Positions 1 to 5,944 of a DNA stretch of 6,950 nucleotides are shown here, piece after piece. The stretch is from the NCBI GenBank assembly GCA_007123335.1, contig SKLG01000537.1, forward strand, positions 1 through 6,950, written 5' to 3'. The stretch comes from Anaerolineae bacterium. Lineage in GTDB: Bacteria; Chloroflexota; Anaerolineae; UBA1429. The translations under genes and the position numbers were made by a program. Numbering within the stretch: the first letter of the stretch is position 1; each line of letters starts with the position of its first letter. The notes beneath the pieces are model-generated. The model saw only the letters and a list, made by a program, of their open reading frames with translations. It ran no database searches and had not been told where the DNA came from.

Positions 1-463
1 GGAGGGCGGGGTTCTCGCGGCGGTTGGTGACGTGGGCCTGGTTGGCCGGCGTGCGCCGCACCCGCATCTTGGCCAGGGCCACCATCATCTCCAGGACGTT
101 CATGTGCCGGACGATCTCGCATAGCTTGGCCGCCGTGCAGCCGCCGATGAGGCGCACGATCTCGGCACGGGGCACGTTAATGTCCACCAGCATGCGGGCG
201 ATGGTCTCGCTGGGCAGGGTCATCGCCTCCTGCGCCGCCTCGAGGTCGAGGGCGTGATCGGCGATAAAGCGGTCGAGCATGTCCATCTCGGCGCGGGGCA
301 CGCCGTCCATCTCGACCACGCGGCCCTCATCGAGGCGCAGGCTGGGCTGGGGGTCGTTGGGGCCGTTGGCGACGATCAAGCCGACCTCGGGCCACTCGTG
401 GACAAAGGCCTCCTGATTGATGGGCCGTTCGTCGAGGTGGGCAAAGCGCTTGGATTGGCGCAT
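1..463 (-). CDS. pduC: B12-dependent propanediol/glycerol dehydratase, large (alpha) subunit, N-terminal part
   Basis: This is the large subunit of the adenosylcobalamin-dependent diol/glycerol dehydratase, which converts 1,2-propanediol or glycerol to propionaldehyde or 3-hydroxypropionaldehyde together with medium and small subunits. Only the first 154 codons are in the window, against about 555 residues in the family, and the gene runs off the left edge. The match to known PduC is recognisable along the whole visible length. It starts MRQSKRF, then has RPINQEAFV.EW, GPNDPQPS, DRFIADHALDLE, NVPRAEIV, and MNVLEMM.AL.KMR.RRTPANQAHVTN. In that last motif Q142 and H144 correspond to the substrate/K+ pocket Gln141 and His143 of the Klebsiella enzyme; there is one extra residue near the start. 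The ATG at 463 is preceded by GGGAG at a 7-nt gap (471-475). The glycerol versus diol preference cannot be told because the deciding residues lie outside the window. The medium and small subunits and a reactivase would be expected further left. Confidence 0.93.
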   Translation of the reverse strand, partial: MRQSKRFAHLDERPINQEAFVHEWPEVGLIVANGPNDPQPSLRLDEGRVVEMDGVPRAEMDMLDRFIADHALDLEAAQEAMTLPSETIARMLVDINVPRAEIVRLIGGCTAAKLCEIVRHMNVLEMMVALAKMRVRRTPANQAHVTNRRENPAL

Positions 464-501
464 GGCTGGTCTCCCGTCAGTTTCTCATCGACATAACATG
501 T

Positions 502-530
502 TTCGGGAGCGCCACAGGCGCCTGCCCGAA
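502..530 (-). promoter_or_regulatory. hairpin in the leader of the dehydratase gene
   Basis: The arms TTCGGG (502-507) and CCCGAA (525-530) are complementary and enclose a second short stem, GCGCC (509-513) with GGCGC (517-521). The structure falls in the predicted 5' untranslated region, about 28 nt or more upstream of the ribosome binding site. It is too small to be a cobalamin riboswitch. It could be a leader structure or an operator; nothing in the sequence decides which. Confidence 0.3.
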
Positions 531-545
531 GTCCATTCACGTGGC

Positions 546-574
546 ATTGTAGCATAGGAGGAGGCCACCACCAA
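546..574 (-). promoter_or_regulatory. sigma-70-like promoter of the dehydratase gene
   Basis: On the minus strand a -35-like TTGGTG (569-574) is followed by a 17-bp spacer and a -10 TACAAT (546-551), which matches the consensus at five of six bases. Transcription would start near 538-540, giving a leader of about 75 nt before the ATG at 463. The -35 is only a partial match, so the call rests mainly on the -10 and the correct spacing. It lies downstream of the hairpin at 629-666, which would separate the dehydratase from the gene before it. Confidence 0.5.
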
Positions 575-628
575 TACGGTGACAAGCCAATTTGAGAGCC
601 GAGTCGTGCGCATCGAGCACCGATATAG

Positions 629-666
629 GCCGAGGCGATCCCGGGAATCCCCGGGATCGCCTCGGC
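629..666 (-). terminator. perfect 17-bp hairpin after the tandem-domain gene (terminator-like)
   Basis: GCCGAGGCGATCCCGGG (629-645) pairs perfectly with 650-666 across a 4-nt loop. It begins 24 nt after the stop codon of the tandem-domain protein at 691, so it is well placed to end that transcript. There is no proper run of T on the exit side (the minus strand continues CTATATCGG). It may therefore be an mRNA 3'-end stabilising structure or a dispersed palindromic repeat rather than a classical intrinsic terminator. Confidence 0.55.
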
Positions 667-690
667 GAGAGATCTGGATAGCGCTCGGTG

Positions 691-1530
691 CTACTTGTGC
701 TGGCAATTCACGCCGGTGACCAGCCAATGGCCGTCCACCGCGCGCAGTTCCACCGTCAAGCCGTGCCCCTCAAAGCTGGTGCTCATGGTGACGGTGGCGC
801 TATCGCCATCCACCGTGGCCGTTTGGGCCAGCACCTCGCTGGGCACATCCTGGGCGCAGAGGAAGGGATCGTAGCCGCCGCGATCGAACCCGGCCAGGAT
901 CTCGTCCACCTGTGCCACCCACTCGGGCGCCAGGAAGGGCAGGTCGCGATAGAGGCCGTTGGCCAGCGGATTGCGGCGCTCGGCCACCTGCAGGTACAGG
1001 TCGTAAAAGGCCTGGGCCGTCTCACGGGCATCCAGCGGGCGATGGTCGCCAGCGCCACAGCGGATATCCACGATCTTCCAGGCGCCCTCGCGCAGCTCCA
1101 GAGCTACCTCAAAGCGGTAGGCCATCGGATTGCCCATCCAGAATGTGCTCACCGTCACCGTGGCCTGCTGGCCTCTCACCTGCGCGTCATCGACGGTCAA
1201 TCGCACCGGGATGTCCTGGGCGCAGAGGAAGGGATCGTAGCCCCCGCCCTGCCCCTTGAAGGAGGCCAAAAGGTCGTCGATCTGGTCCACAAACTCGGGC
1301 GCCAGGTCTGGGTTGGTGCGGTAGGCGCCGTCCACCATGGCGTTGCGGAACGTGCCATCTGCTTGATAGCCGACATAGTCGAGATACCAGTCGTAGAAAC
1401 TCTGAGCCGCCTCTACCGGGCTCGGCGCCCCTGCTGCTGGACCTAACGCCGTCGTCTGGGACAACGTCAGCGCCCCCACCAGAACCACCAGGATCAGCGC
1501 TACCACCGTCAGTGCCAAAGTCGTCTTCAT
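691..1530 (-). CDS. exported protein with two tandem DUF3828-like domains
   Basis: The product has 279 residues. Residues 1 to about 30 form a signal peptide or N-terminal membrane anchor (MKTTLALTVVALILVVLVGA) without a lipobox cysteine, so the rest should lie outside the membrane. Two copies of one domain follow, at about 38-160 and 166-278. Each has an FYD.YL motif near its start (45-50, 175-180), then LAPE(F/W)V.Q.D, then GYDPFLCAQD(I/V)P (C103, C225), then a beta-rich second half ending in W.(I/V)...C (C158, C276). The pattern resembles DUF3828, an NTF2-like family of unknown function; that assignment is by eye. The start at 1530 is preferred to an upstream in-frame ATG at 1815 because it has AAGGAGAG with AGGAG at a 6-nt gap and begins exactly at the signal sequence; the longer frame would read through the small gene and terminator upstream. 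A third copy of the domain lies in the lipoprotein at 4850-5944. The function is not known. Confidence 0.88.
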   Translation of the reverse strand: MKTTLALTVVALILVVLVGALTLSQTTALGPAAGAPSPVEAAQSFYDWYLDYVGYQADGTFRNAMVDGAYRTNPDLAPEFVDQIDDLLASFKGQGGGYDPFLCAQDIPVRLTVDDAQVRGQQATVTVSTFWMGNPMAYRFEVALELREGAWKIVDIRCGAGDHRPLDARETAQAFYDLYLQVAERRNPLANGLYRDLPFLAPEWVAQVDEILAGFDRGGYDPFLCAQDVPSEVLAQTATVDGDSATVTMSTSFEGHGLTVELRAVDGHWLVTGVNCQHK

Positions 1531-1574
1531 CGTACTCTCCTTTTTGCTCTGTCTTGTACACTTGCCGTTATCGA

Positions 1575-1593
1575 GGCCACCCCAGCGGTGGCC
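1575..1593 (-). other. stem-loop between the micropeptide and tandem-domain genes
   Basis: GGCCACC (1575-1581) and GGTGGCC (1587-1593) form a 7-bp perfect stem with a 5-nt loop. It sits in the 89-nt gap between the small gene at 1620-1691 and the start at 1530. There is no T run, so it is not an obvious terminator. A role in RNA processing or in setting the relative levels of the two products is possible. Confidence 0.35.
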
Positions 1594-1619
1594 CCTTGCT
1601 GGATCGAGAACCCGTGAGA

Positions 1620-1691
1620 TCAGGCGCGACACCGGATGCCCAGCCACAGCCAGCAGACCAGCAGGACCGTCACTGTCAGATAAGGGCTCAT
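1620..1691 (-). CDS. putative 23-residue single-pass membrane micropeptide
   Basis: A short open frame starts with ATG at 1691 and ends with TGA at 1620-1622. The ATG is preceded by GGGAGG (1700-1705) at an ideal 8-nt gap, one of the better ribosome binding sites in the window. The peptide begins MSPYLTVTVLLV, continues through a Trp/Leu-rich core (CWLWLG) and ends IRCRA. It is thus almost entirely a transmembrane helix with two arginines at the C-terminus, which predicts the C-terminus inside. It lies after the terminator of the two-component operon and 89 nt before the tandem-domain gene, in the same direction, so the two may be co-transcribed. Small hydrophobic peptides of this kind often modulate a membrane protein; here the kinase or the exported protein are the obvious candidates, but that is inference. 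No family is recognised. Confidence 0.55.
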   Translation of the reverse strand: MSPYLTVTVLLVCWLWLGIRCRA

Positions 1692-1731
1692 GTCGTCTAC
1701 CTCCCGCGCTCTCTTTCCTATTTCTACTGGC

Positions 1732-1737
1732 ATCATA
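1732..1737 (-). promoter_or_regulatory. possible -10 element for the micropeptide/tandem-domain unit
   Basis: The minus strand reads TATGAT, five of six matches to the -10 consensus, just past the terminator stem and about 40 nt before the micropeptide start. No good -35 element is found at 16-18 bp upstream, where the terminator loop lies. The promoter may be activator-dependent, or this may be a chance match. A promoter is expected somewhere here because the terminator isolates the downstream unit. Confidence 0.25.
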
Positions 1738-1743
1738 CAAGAC

Positions 1744-1778
1744 AAACTCCCCGGCCACATCGGGCGATCGGGGAGTTT
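1744..1778 (-). terminator. intrinsic terminator of the kinase-regulator operon
   Basis: AAACTCCCCG (1744-1753) pairs perfectly with CGGGGAGTTT (1769-1778), a 10-bp stem with a 15-nt loop. It begins 34 nt after the response regulator stop codon. On the minus strand the stem ends in TTT and continues GTCTTGT, a modest U-rich tail. The plus strand has five T in a row, so the structure could also stop antisense transcripts. It separates the two-component genes from the micropeptide and tandem-domain genes. Confidence 0.7.
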
Positions 1779-1811
1779 TTGAGGTGTACGATCGACGGAT
1801 ATCGGTATCGG

Positions 1812-2453
1812 TCACTCGATCAGGTGGTGTTTGAGCGCCAGGGCCACCGCCTCGGTGCGGCTGGCCACGCCCAGCTTGGAGATGACGTTGCTGACGTGGC
1901 TCTTGACCGTGGATTCGGTGACAAAGAGTTCGTTGGCGATCTGGGGGTTGCTCATCCCCTGCACGATCAACGCCAGCACCTCCCGCTCCCTGGCGGTGAG
2001 GTCATGGCCGGGCGTGGGCGGCGCGGTGGCGGCGCGGATCAGAGCCTGAGTGGCCTCGGGCGCCAGGGTGGGGCGCCCGGCGTGAACCTCGCGGATCGCC
2101 TGGGCCAGTTGCACGTGAGAGACGTTCTTGAGCAAATAGCCGGCTGCGCCGGCCTCCAACACCTTTTTCACCAGCTCATCGTCGATAAAGCTGGTGAGAG
2201 CCAGCACCTGCACCTGGGGCGAAGCGCGCTTGATGAGGCGCGTCGCCTCGATGCCATCCATGCCCGGCATCATCACGTCCATCAGCACCACGTCGGGGGT
2301 GCGCTCGGCGCACATCTGCACCGCTTGCTGGCCGTCGCCGGCCTCGCCGACCAGCTCCAAATCTTGAAAGGCGGAGAGGAACGCGGTCAGGCCGCTGCGC
2401 ACCACGGCGTGATCATCGACGACCATCACGCGAATGCGGTCTTGATCGGGCAT
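1812..2453 (-). CDS. NarL/LuxR-family response regulator
   Basis: This is the DNA-binding partner of the histidine kinase encoded just upstream, 213 residues, normal for the family. The receiver domain covers about 7-125. It has the acidic pair D13/D14, the phosphoacceptor D59 in VVLMDVMMPGMDG, the switch threonine T87 in LALTSF and the conserved K109 in YLLKN. A LuxR-type helix-turn-helix follows at about 150-213, with LTAREREVLALI and then the recognition region NPQIANELFVTESTVKSHV. I chose the ATG at 2453 because AAAGGAGGT precedes it with AGGAGG at an 8-nt gap. An in-frame ATG at 2477 would add eight residues but lacks a site of its own and contains this ribosome binding site. The gap to the kinase stop is 33 nt, so the two form one operon. 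It should activate or repress transcription as a phosphorylated dimer. Its targets are unknown, with the adjacent exported-protein unit a candidate. Confidence 0.95.
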   Translation of the reverse strand: MPDQDRIRVMVVDDHAVVRSGLTAFLSAFQDLELVGEAGDGQQAVQMCAERTPDVVLMDVMMPGMDGIEATRLIKRASPQVQVLALTSFIDDELVKKVLEAGAAGYLLKNVSHVQLAQAIREVHAGRPTLAPEATQALIRAATAPPTPGHDLTAREREVLALIVQGMSNPQIANELFVTESTVKSHVSNVISKLGVASRTEAVALALKHHLIE

Positions 2454-2486
2454 TGTCGGCACCTCCTTTATGGTCATGGATAGGGT

Positions 2487-4850
2487 TTATAGCTTTTGTG
2501 CAGGCCAGACAACGGTGATGCGGGTTCCGCACCCCGGCGTGCTCATCAGATGCAGCTCCGCGCCGATGGCTTCGGCACGCTCGCTCATGATTTTGACGCC
2601 CAGGTGGCCCGCTGGAATGCTCTGTGGGTCAAAGCCGCGACCATCGTCCACAATCTCCAGGGTTACGGACGAGTCCGGCTCTACTTTGAGGGTCAACGTG
2701 GCTACGCTGGCGCCGGCGTGCTTGGCCATGTTGTTCAGCGCCTCCTGGGCGATGCGGTACAGGGCGATGCGGGCGTCGCGCCGAGCACTTTTGGCCAGGG
2801 GCGACATATCCCCCTCGCACGAAAACGCCACCGGCACCCGCGCCCGCGCGGTGACCGCCTCGGCCAGTCGGCTGAGCAGATCGGGCAGTGGCGAGCTGGC
2901 CAACGCCTCGGGGCGCAGCTCCAAGAGCAGCATGCGCATCTCGGCCAGGGCGCCCTGGGTGAGCTGTTGCACCTCCTCCAAACGCCGGCGTCCCTCAGCG
3001 GGATCGGCGTCCCAGAGCAGGGGCACGATGCCGGCGATGAGGTTAGCGGAAAACAGGGTCTGGGTCACCGAGTCGTGCAGCTCTCCCGCCAGGCGAGTGC
3101 GCTCGGCCTGCACCGCCGACTGCTCGGCCTGCTCCACCAGATGGGCGTTCTCCACCGCCACGCCGATCTGTTGCCCCAGGGAACGCAGCAACGCCCACTG
3201 CTCGACGCTGAGCGGCGCGCGCGTCGGCGACACTGTTCCTAAGAAGAGGAGTCCCGTTGGCCGTCCTTTGGCGGTGAGGGGCAGCGCCAGGACCGTCTGC
3301 CAGCCCGCCCTGACCCATAGCGCGTGTAGGGCATCCTCGGGCGATGATGCAACCGCAGGCGCCGCCATTCGCCGTGGCTCGCCCGACGTCATCGCGTCGG
3401 CGATGACGTCATGATCGACGGGCAAGGTCGCGACGGTGTCCATTCCCTCCTCTGACAGGCGGCGCTGAGCGACCAGATGTAGCGTCTGCGACTCGCCCTC
3501 CTGGCGCAGATCATAGGCCATTGCACCATCGACGTCGAACCCGACGGCGTCGCTCTTGGCCAGCAACTCATCCAACGCCGTCTCATAGGTCGTCGCCAGG
3601 TCCAGCGACTGGCTGAGGGCCTGGGCGATGCGGTTCAACGTCGCCAGCTCTGCTGTGCGCTCGGCCACCTGCTGCTCCAGATTGGCGTATAGCTCGCGGA
3701 GTTGCCCCGACATGTCGTTGAAAGCGACGGCCAGGTCGCCAAGCTCGTCGCCAGGAGGCGTCTCAATCCTCTGGTTCAGTTGACCCTGGGCCATGCGTTG
3801 CGCGGCGGCGGTGAGCGCGGCGATGGGGCCGATGATGCGGCGCATCCCTAATGTCACCATGAGTGCCGGGATGACCAGCCCCAGCACGAGCAGCGCCAAC
3901 AACCCCTGGGCATAGCGGCGGCTGTCATGGGTGAGGGCTGCCCAGTTCTCCTCCTCGACCAGCCCCCAGGGCGTGTCGGGCACGGGGGCATAGCTGGCGA
4001 TGACCACCTCACCGTCGAGACTGTAGGTGCGCATGCTGCCGGTGTTCCCCGCCAGCAGTTCGCCCACCACGGGGCGGTCGGAGATGTCCCAGCCGATGTA
4101 CTCGCGGCGCCAATAATCGAGCATCCGCCCGCGGCTGTCTACAAGATAGGCGTGGCTGTTGCCGCGCACGGCAAACTTCCACAGGCTGCGATACAGGGCG
4201 CTGGGATGGCGGCCTTGGAGTTCGAACATGCCGACGAGCAGGCCCACCAGACGGTGTTGCGCATCATGGATGTGAATCGCCACCGCGATGATCGGGCGGC
4301 CATCCGGGCCATCGTACTCGATATCGGAGCAATAGATAGAGGGATGCACGTCGGCCATCAGTCGCTGCACATAGGCGCGATCGGACCAGTCCTGGCCCAG
4401 CAGATCGCGACGCGTGCGGCTGGTGGCGTTGACCCGGCCGCTCGCATCGAGGACGACCACGCCACCGTCAAAGTCGCGCAGTTCGCCGATGGCGCTTTGC
4501 AGCGCGGTCTCTTGATAGCCGCGCTCCCCGCTCATCAGGTCGCTGGTGGACGCCAGGCGGCCTAACACCGTCACATACTGGGTCATCTCCACGCCCATCT
4601 GCCCGGCGAGGAGATGGGTCAGCGTCTCGTTGCGCTCCATCACCAGACGCTCGGTGACCTGCAAGTAAGTATAAAAGGTGTAGACGGCCACCGCGCCGAG
4701 AAAGATCATCGTCGGCACAAAGGCCCAGGCCAGGATGCGGGTGCGTAGACTGCCCAGGTGCAGCCGCGGACGCTTGAGACGGAAACGAGGGGAGGCGCCG
4801 GCTTTAATGCCGGCGCCGCGCCTCCCTTCTTGCCCGTTGAGTGGGGTCAT
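2487..4850 (-). CDS. membrane sensor histidine kinase (dCache-HAMP-GAF-HisKA_3-HATPase)
   Basis: The 787-residue product is a NarX/DegS-type sensor kinase. In order: a basic N-terminal tail (1-37); a membrane segment at about 40-62; a large extracytoplasmic region (63-312) that reads as a double Cache domain (GGVVVLDASGRV, then AYLVDSRGRMLDYW, PW.LVEEE); a second membrane segment at about 316-336; HAMP (337-390, with RIIGPIAALTAAAQRMAQG and ELGDLAVAFNDM); a short coiled coil; a GAF-like domain (about 403-575); the HisKA_3 dimerisation domain with phosphoacceptor H592 in ELHDSVTQ; and an ATPase domain (about 690-785) with the N box EALNNMAKHA, the DDGRGF box at 735-740 and GCGT at 773-776. All catalytic motifs look intact. 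The start codon shares its A with the TAA stop of the lipoprotein gene (TAATG) and has no strong ribosome binding site of its own, so translation is probably coupled. The regulator follows 33 nt downstream. The ligand is unknown. Confidence 0.95.
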   Translation of the reverse strand: MTPLNGQEGRRGAGIKAGASPRFRLKRPRLHLGSLRTRILAWAFVPTMIFLGAVAVYTFYTYLQVTERLVMERNETLTHLLAGQMGVEMTQYVTVLGRLASTSDLMSGERGYQETALQSAIGELRDFDGGVVVLDASGRVNATSRTRRDLLGQDWSDRAYVQRLMADVHPSIYCSDIEYDGPDGRPIIAVAIHIHDAQHRLVGLLVGMFELQGRHPSALYRSLWKFAVRGNSHAYLVDSRGRMLDYWRREYIGWDISDRPVVGELLAGNTGSMRTYSLDGEVVIASYAPVPDTPWGLVEEENWAALTHDSRRYAQGLLALLVLGLVIPALMVTLGMRRIIGPIAALTAAAQRMAQGQLNQRIETPPGDELGDLAVAFNDMSGQLRELYANLEQQVAERTAELATLNRIAQALSQSLDLATTYETALDELLAKSDAVGFDVDGAMAYDLRQEGESQTLHLVAQRRLSEEGMDTVATLPVDHDVIADAMTSGEPRRMAAPAVASSPEDALHALWVRAGWQTVLALPLTAKGRPTGLLFLGTVSPTRAPLSVEQWALLRSLGQQIGVAVENAHLVEQAEQSAVQAERTRLAGELHDSVTQTLFSANLIAGIVPLLWDADPAEGRRRLEEVQQLTQGALAEMRMLLLELRPEALASSPLPDLLSRLAEAVTARARVPVAFSCEGDMSPLAKSARRDARIALYRIAQEALNNMAKHAGASVATLTLKVEPDSSVTLEIVDDGRGFDPQSIPAGHLGVKIMSERAEAIGAELHLMSTPGCGTRITVVWPAQKL
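4789..4826 (-). repeat. GC-rich palindrome inside the first codons of the kinase gene
   Basis: GGCGCCGGC (4794-4802) and GCCGGCGCC (4809-4817) form a perfect 9-bp stem with a 6-nt loop, covering codons 12-19 of the kinase (GAGIKAGA). Flanking GGGA and TCCC segments can lengthen the stem across a 5-nt bulge. An alternative pairing of the outer GGGAGGCGC and GCGCCTCCC is also possible. The encoded tail lies before the first membrane segment and looks dispensable. The structure sits about 33 nt past the lipoprotein stop and could reduce kinase expression relative to the lipoprotein, or be an inserted palindromic element. Confidence 0.5.
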
Positions 4851-5944
4851 TAGTCCAGGAACTCCAGCGTCTCGACCATGGCGGCAAACTGCTGCACCGT
4901 GGCCTCATTGTCCGTCAGTCGATCGGGAAAGCCCGAGATTGGGTCCTGCAGCATCAGGTGCACGTCGGGGCGACCGGGATGACTGACCGCATAGCGCAGG
5001 ATAAAGAGCGTGTCGCTGAAGCGATCGATCTCGCGGGCCCCCGGGACGCCGTTGATCACCATCGGCTCGCTCTCGGTGGCGACTGTGTAGGCGTCGCGGA
5101 AGGTCTCTGGCGATCCCACCGTAACCTCCAGGCTAAAGGGCGCGATGACCGGTGTGTTGGGGCCTGGAGGGCCGCTGCGGTTATCCATGGCGTCGGCCCA
5201 CTCTTGCGGCATGAACATCACGTTCAGCACCAGGCTCTCGGGGCCGATGGGTGGCTGGCCGGGCTCGGAGCGGTTCTCGCGATAGGCCCAACCCTCCGGA
5301 TAGGTGATCTGAAAGCCATATTCCTCGTTGCGGTAGAGCTGTCCGTCGCCCAGATCGACCGTCACGGGCTGCGCCGTCGAACCGTCGCCGACGGCGGGCG
5401 TAACGGCGGTGGGCTGCGACGCGGGAGGCGGTCCACCGGCCGTTTCCTCGATCTGCGGTCGAATGTCGGTGATCAGCCAGCGACCGTCGATGAGCTGCAG
5501 ATCGACAACCAGCTTGTGTCCGGCAAAGCTGGTGGCCACCTCAGCCTGAGCGCGATCCGCCTCTCTGTCGACGTTCAGCACCTCGACACTGTCGGGGATG
5601 TCCTGCGCCCAGAGAATGACGTCCACCGCCCCACCCGGCGCCCCAAAGGTGGCCAACGCCTCGTCGATGCGCGCCAGATACTCGGCGGTTAGATAGCCCG
5701 TCTCGACCAGCACGCCGTCGCGCAGGGCGTTACGGGCAAGTGGGCCGCTGTTGTAGTCGATGTACCAGCGGTAAAAGGTCTCCACCACGGCGGCGGGGTC
5801 CATCCCCGCTGAATCGGCGATGGCCACCGGCGCCGGCGTCAGTGTCGGCAACGGAGCCGGCGTTTCCATCGCGGGCGACACGGGCGCGCACGCGCTCAGG
5901 ACCAGTAGCACTAAAATGAACAGGATACTCTTGAGCGTATTCAT
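4850..5944 (-). CDS. lipoprotein with DUF3828-like domain and C-terminal 'YGF-TYPEGW' domain
   Basis: The product has 364 residues. A type II signal peptide with lipobox LSAC gives lipidation at C19, and a Pro/Thr-rich linker follows (about 21-45). Residues 48-163 are a third copy of the domain found twice in the protein at 691-1530: FYRWYI (57-62), LTAEYLARIDEALATF, WAQDIP (112-117), ATSFAGH and IDGRWLITDI. The two cysteines seen in the other copies are replaced here, by W112 and by P163 in the DIRP segment. After a second Pro/Thr linker (about 168-196) comes a C-terminal domain opening with YRNEEYGFQITYPEGW (204-219). This motif is typical of PsbP-like or similar exported domains, assigned by eye. 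The start at 5944 has GGGGAG at a 9-nt gap. The stop overlaps the kinase start by one base, so the lipoprotein is the first gene of the operon and a likely periplasmic or surface partner of the kinase sensor domain. Its precise function is unknown. Confidence 0.9.
   Translation of the reverse strand: MNTLKSILFILVLLVLSACAPVSPAMETPAPLPTLTPAPVAIADSAGMDPAAVVETFYRWYIDYNSGPLARNALRDGVLVETGYLTAEYLARIDEALATFGAPGGAVDVILWAQDIPDSVEVLNVDREADRAQAEVATSFAGHKLVVDLQLIDGRWLITDIRPQIEETAGGPPPASQPTAVTPAVGDGSTAQPVTVDLGDGQLYRNEEYGFQITYPEGWAYRENRSEPGQPPIGPESLVLNVMFMPQEWADAMDNRSGPPGPNTPVIAPFSLEVTVGSPETFRDAYTVATESEPMVINGVPGAREIDRFSDTLFILRYAVSHPGRPDVHLMLQDPISGFPDRLTDNEATVQQFAAMVETLEFLD

Noticed and set aside
464..545. 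Cobalamin riboswitch in the leader of the B12-dependent dehydratase
   Set aside because: The leader is only about 75 nt and lacks the conserved B12-box type sequence; a cobalamin riboswitch is about 200 nt.
688..1446. 252-codon open frame on the plus strand
   Set aside because: It is the antisense shadow of the tandem-domain gene. The protein is Ala/Gly/His-rich without motifs, and the minus-strand frame has signal peptide, repeats and ribosome site.
1744..1778. Terminator for a plus-strand gene, given the five T on that strand
   Set aside because: There is no plus-strand gene to end here; the stem is placed correctly for the minus-strand regulator gene.
1531..1815. 95-residue N-terminal extension of the tandem-domain protein from an ATG at 1815
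   Set aside because: The extension would run through the terminator and the small gene, has no ribosome site, and would bury the signal peptide at residue 96. The start at 1530 is far better.
1512..3414. Long plus-strand open frames of 323 and 314 codons across the regulator and kinase genes
   Set aside because: They lie opposite unmistakable regulator and kinase domains and show no recognisable motif. GC-rich genes commonly leave open antisense frames.
3927..5692. Plus-strand open frames of 212 and 283 codons opposite the kinase and lipoprotein genes
   Set aside because: Same reason: low-complexity shadow translations opposite well-supported minus-strand genes.
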